Part shown: one piece after another, positions 61,235-64,000 of the stretch
How the letters are laid out: each line of letters begins with the position of its first letter
Numbering within the stretch: the first letter of the stretch is position 1
Origin: Spisula solida
Lineage: Eukaryota > Mollusca > Bivalvia > Venerida > Mactridae
Reading direction: 5' to 3'
DNA length: 64,000 nt
Assembly (NCBI GenBank): GCA_947247005.1
Contig: OX365946.1
Coordinates: 3,170,453-3,234,452, forward strand
The notes under the pieces: generated by a model
The model's database searches: none
What the model saw: the letters and a program-made list of their open reading frames with translations, nothing else
Told to the model about the DNA's origin: nothing
Program-made: the position numbers and the translations under genes

Positions 61235-62074
61235 GGAACTTTTGACGCTCAGTATAGTTGGAGATTTTACAAGCATGGCTTTCAAATTCTCCATTGTTTG
61301 CATCCAAGATTGTTTAAGTAAGTCATAGTTTAAATCTCCAATGATGATAGTTTCCTTGGTTTCATTGAATGTTTTGTCTAGGCTGCCAGTGAAATGATTT
61401 AGCCATTACACACTAGATAAGGGTGGTCTATAAATATAATATAGAAGAAATGTCTTAGAATTAGTGAATTTAAACTCTAACCAGAGGGATTCAACTGAAT
61501 GAGACCCAAGATCAGTTCTATGAAAACAACAAATATGCTCCTTAACATAAATAAGGAGTCATCCACCATTAGTTGGCATATCTTTATAAGATATATAGTA
61601 TAACCAGGAATTAAAAGCTCTGCATCTAGAACATTTTCATCTAAAATGTTTCCCAAAGATATAAATAGGCAATATGTAAGTTTTGGGACACTATAATATT
61701 AATTTCGTCAAGTTTAGGGCAAACGTAATCAATATTTAGATGTACAATATGAAACCCTTTATGGGATAACCATCGTTGGTTTGGGACTGAGTGATGTGAT
61801 ATACAGCTGTCTTTATTTGGTGTTTGAGCATTATATAGAGGTAAAGACTGAGAATTGGAGCTATATCCCCATATCCTCCACCGAATGGAAGATAATTGTA
61901 CTAAAGATTATTGAATACATAAAAATTTGTTATATCATAAGTTATGTGAAAGTTTGGTTTCAATCCCATGAGAAATGTTCGAAATATTCACAAAGTATTT
62001 TTTATGTTATCCAAATTCATAATATACAAAATAAACATAGACAACAAGAAGCAGACATTACACGAAAACCAGGT
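61235..62074 (-). pseudogene. LINE AP-endonuclease domain remnant
   Basis: In broken frames on the minus strand: SLPLYNAQTPNKDSCI, GFHIVHLNIDYVCPKLDEIN, LYLWETF then DENVLDAELLIPGYTIY, ESLWLEFKFTNSKTF, IYRPP and ETIIIGDLNYDLLK. This is the order of landmarks in the EN domain of CR1/jockey-type LINEs. It has multiple stops and frameshifts. RT is absent locally. Confidence 0.75.
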
Positions 62075-62690
62075 TAAAGTTGACCTTGATCCAAACAGTT
62101 CCACCTTGTATCACAATGGTTGTCTTCAAAAAAGCTACTACCTATGTAGCAAGATTCATCATGATATCCCATTCCTAACTAAACTTATTGAGCAAAAATG
62201 TATCTTTTTTAAGTAACTGTGACCTTGACCTCAATCAGCCCCCTGTTAATTGCAAGTGACGTGTACACATCAGCTATTTACACTGCAGGTTTTACAATGA
62301 GATCTCCTTCCTAACAAAAGTTATTCAGTGAAAACATGTTTTTATAGTTTAAGTAACGGTGACCTTGACCCCGACTTTCAATCCCAAGTGTTGTCTTTTC
62401 ACACAAGCTACATACAAAGCTAGCAAGTTACATTATATTTTCTCAATCCTAACAAAAAAAATGAGCATAAATGCTTTTTTCTATTTTTAGTAACGGTAAC
62501 CTTGACCCCCACCGGCTTCACTTCCCATTGAAAAAGCTGTCTGCACACAAACTACCTACACAGATAGTTTCATTGTGATATCTCATCCCAAATTTAAGTC
62601 ATCCATTAGAAACAAATTGTTTTTCTCTATAGCTTAGACATGTAAAAAGGGAGATAAGTATGTTAAAAATGGCCGAAATTAAAAACCATG
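62075..62690. repeat. ~120-150-bp tandem mollusc repeat ('gaccttgacc' family)
   Basis: Units carry 'taacggtgaccttgacccc', 'acacaa(g)ctac(a/c)tac', 'tagcaag' and 'atctc(c/a)ttcctaaca' and repeat about four times. It interrupts the LINE remnant. Confidence 0.8.
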
Positions 62691-63392
62691 ACAATATGCG
62701 CTATTGCATCTCATGAGGGTACATCAGTGAATGTTTCATCAAAATTCCTGTAGAGATGTAGGAGGAGTTGCACTCAGAAGGATTTTTCTCTATATCCAAC
62801 ATATGTACAAAATAAACAGAGGGCCATAATTCTGTCAAAAATGGCCGAAATGAAAATTCCTGACGATTTGCGATAGGGCACCTCGTAATTTTACTTCTGT
62901 AAAAGTTTTGACAAAATTCCATAACAAATGGAGGAGGAGTTGCACACATAAAAGTTTGTCATTTTCTCTATATCCCACAAAGGTACAAAATAAACAAAGG
63001 GCCATAATTCTGTCAAAGATGGCCGAAATGAAAAACCCTGACGATATGCACCGAGGGACATCATAGCAGTTGTTCTGTGAAAGTTTCGTCAAAACCCCTT
63101 AAGAAATGTAGGAGGAGTTGCACAAAGAAGAGTTTATATGTAAACATCGAAAAAAGGGCAATAACTCTGTCAAAAATGGTCGAGTACAAAAATCCTGACA
63201 ATATGCATTTGGGGACATCATAGCCTTCCCTGTCTGTCTTAATATAATATTTTATCTTATAGCAGTTTTTTTGTGAAAGTTTCGTCAAAATCCCTTAAGA
63301 AATGTAAGAGAAGTTGCACACAGATGTTCGGACGGACTGACGGACGGAATAACGCCTACCATATCCCCTTCGCCTTCGGCGGGGGATAATAA
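62691..63392. repeat. ~150-bp tandem mollusc repeat ('ggccataattctgtc' family) with 'cggacggac' end
   Basis: About four units carry 'gggccataattctgtcaaa', 'atggccgaaatgaaaa', 'cctgacgatatgc' and 'aggaggagttgcac'. The block ends 'gactgacggacggaataacg' and 'ccttcgccttcggcggggga'. An inverted end copy is at 54375. Confidence 0.85.
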
Positions 63393-63565
63393 TCAACAGG
63401 AGTAGAATTTGAAGAACTATTTAAAGAAGAAACAGGCAAATCACAGTTCATTTTATCATCAAAAATGCCAATATAAGAGCTGTCCATAACAAAATTTCCA
63501 GCATGTTAAGACCTATTTAAACTATCGATATCAGAATCAATAACATCAGGGGGGATAAACACGTG
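63393..63565 (-). pseudogene. LINE N-terminal ORF fragment separated from the endonuclease part
   Basis: The minus strand reads YGHVFIPPDVIDSDIDSLNR, a stop, then MDSSYIGIFDDKMNCDLPVS with SLNSSSNSTPVD. It probably belongs to the same LINE as 61235-62074, split by the tandem repeats at 62075-63392. The join is inference. Confidence 0.4.
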
Positions 63566-64000
63566 ACCATAATTTGAAACAAGATGGCGGCGTAGACGCG
63601 AATATTATCGTTTTGGGACTATTATTTCAAGGTGAGTACGGAATTAAAACATCTTACATATCCTATCATATGGTACTCAAAGCGCGCTTTCCAGTGGTGT
63701 ATAAGTCTGGTCTGGTATGTTTACTTTCTGAGAACATTAAGACCAAAATTTCGAGTCGAGCACAAGAAACCGTGGTGCATTTCACGCTTTTGATAATTTT
63801 TAGTGTTTTTGTGACAAAATCGCACTTTTGTGGAGTATTTAAAGCAACTACTTACTAGAAATATTTTATAACGTTTGTCAGCACAGGTCATTGGCTCATA
63901 TATATCATATTTACGACATTTACAAATTTTGCATGAATTGGTGCATCCTACGCCGAATAAAGCGATGGTGCATTTCACGTTATTTTGAGATACACATGTA
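63566..64000. other. Window end, unassigned
   Basis: 'caagatggcggc' at 63582 is a YY1-type motif, followed 60 bp later by 'aaggtgagt', a consensus donor. 'tggtgcatttcacg' occurs at about 63773 and 63967. This could be a LINE 5' end or an unrelated first exon; no call is made. Confidence 0.25.

Noticed and set aside
63574..63858. Possible new gene start at 'caagatggcggc'
   Set aside because: The ATG in this motif is followed almost at once by a stop, and the longer frame has no recognisable motif. The YY1-like word alone is not enough.
1..64000. CRISPR arrays, bacterial operons or prophage
   Set aside because: The tandem repeats have no spacer structure, and the introns, LINEs and mariner elements show eukaryotic nuclear DNA.

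Overview
The window looks like animal nuclear DNA, most likely from a bivalve mollusc. It is AT-rich, its one real gene is split into many small exons, and it is full of dispersed repeats typical of bivalve genomes: tandem blocks with phrases such as 'gacctagtttttgacccc', 'gaccaagtttcat' and 'gggccataattctgtcaaa', many short inverted-repeat (MITE-like) elements, mariner-like elements and decayed non-LTR retrotransposons. The species call is inference; the exon structure and repeats are read from the sequence.

The only host gene I can support is on the minus strand. It is a 13-coding-exon SLC6 sodium/chloride-coupled neurotransmitter or amino-acid transporter, closest by eye to glycine transporters. 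It runs from the ATG at 43983 to the TAG at 7198. All exon phases agree, giving a 640-residue protein with the expected TM1 to TM12 landmarks. One intron (6) uses a GC donor; the other eleven are GT-AG. The ATG is preceded by an in-frame stop and a splice acceptor, so at least one non-coding 5' exon lies further right and was not found with confidence.

Layout. 1-7197: downstream flank with tandem repeats and MITEs. 7198-43983: the gene, with introns that hold a 24-bp minisatellite (intron 10), a 51/102/408-bp hierarchical satellite (intron 8), a 48-bp array that copies the splice acceptor of exon 7 about two dozen times (intron 6), four mariner-like TIR elements (introns 1, 5, 6, 10), LINE fragments (introns 4 and 12), and abutting TA-flanked DDE-type DNA transposons with tRNA-like modules just inside their ends (intron 3). 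43984-64000: upstream flank, mostly transposable-element debris. It includes three LINE remnants, a 972-bp TTAA-flanked element, foldback hairpins and long mollusc-type tandem repeats.

The two most unusual structures are the exon-7 acceptor satellite, whose 48-bp unit is open in the exon 7 frame so that cryptic acceptor use would insert 16-residue blocks just before TM6, and the tRNA-like modules placed about 130 bp inside the ends of the intron 3 transposons.
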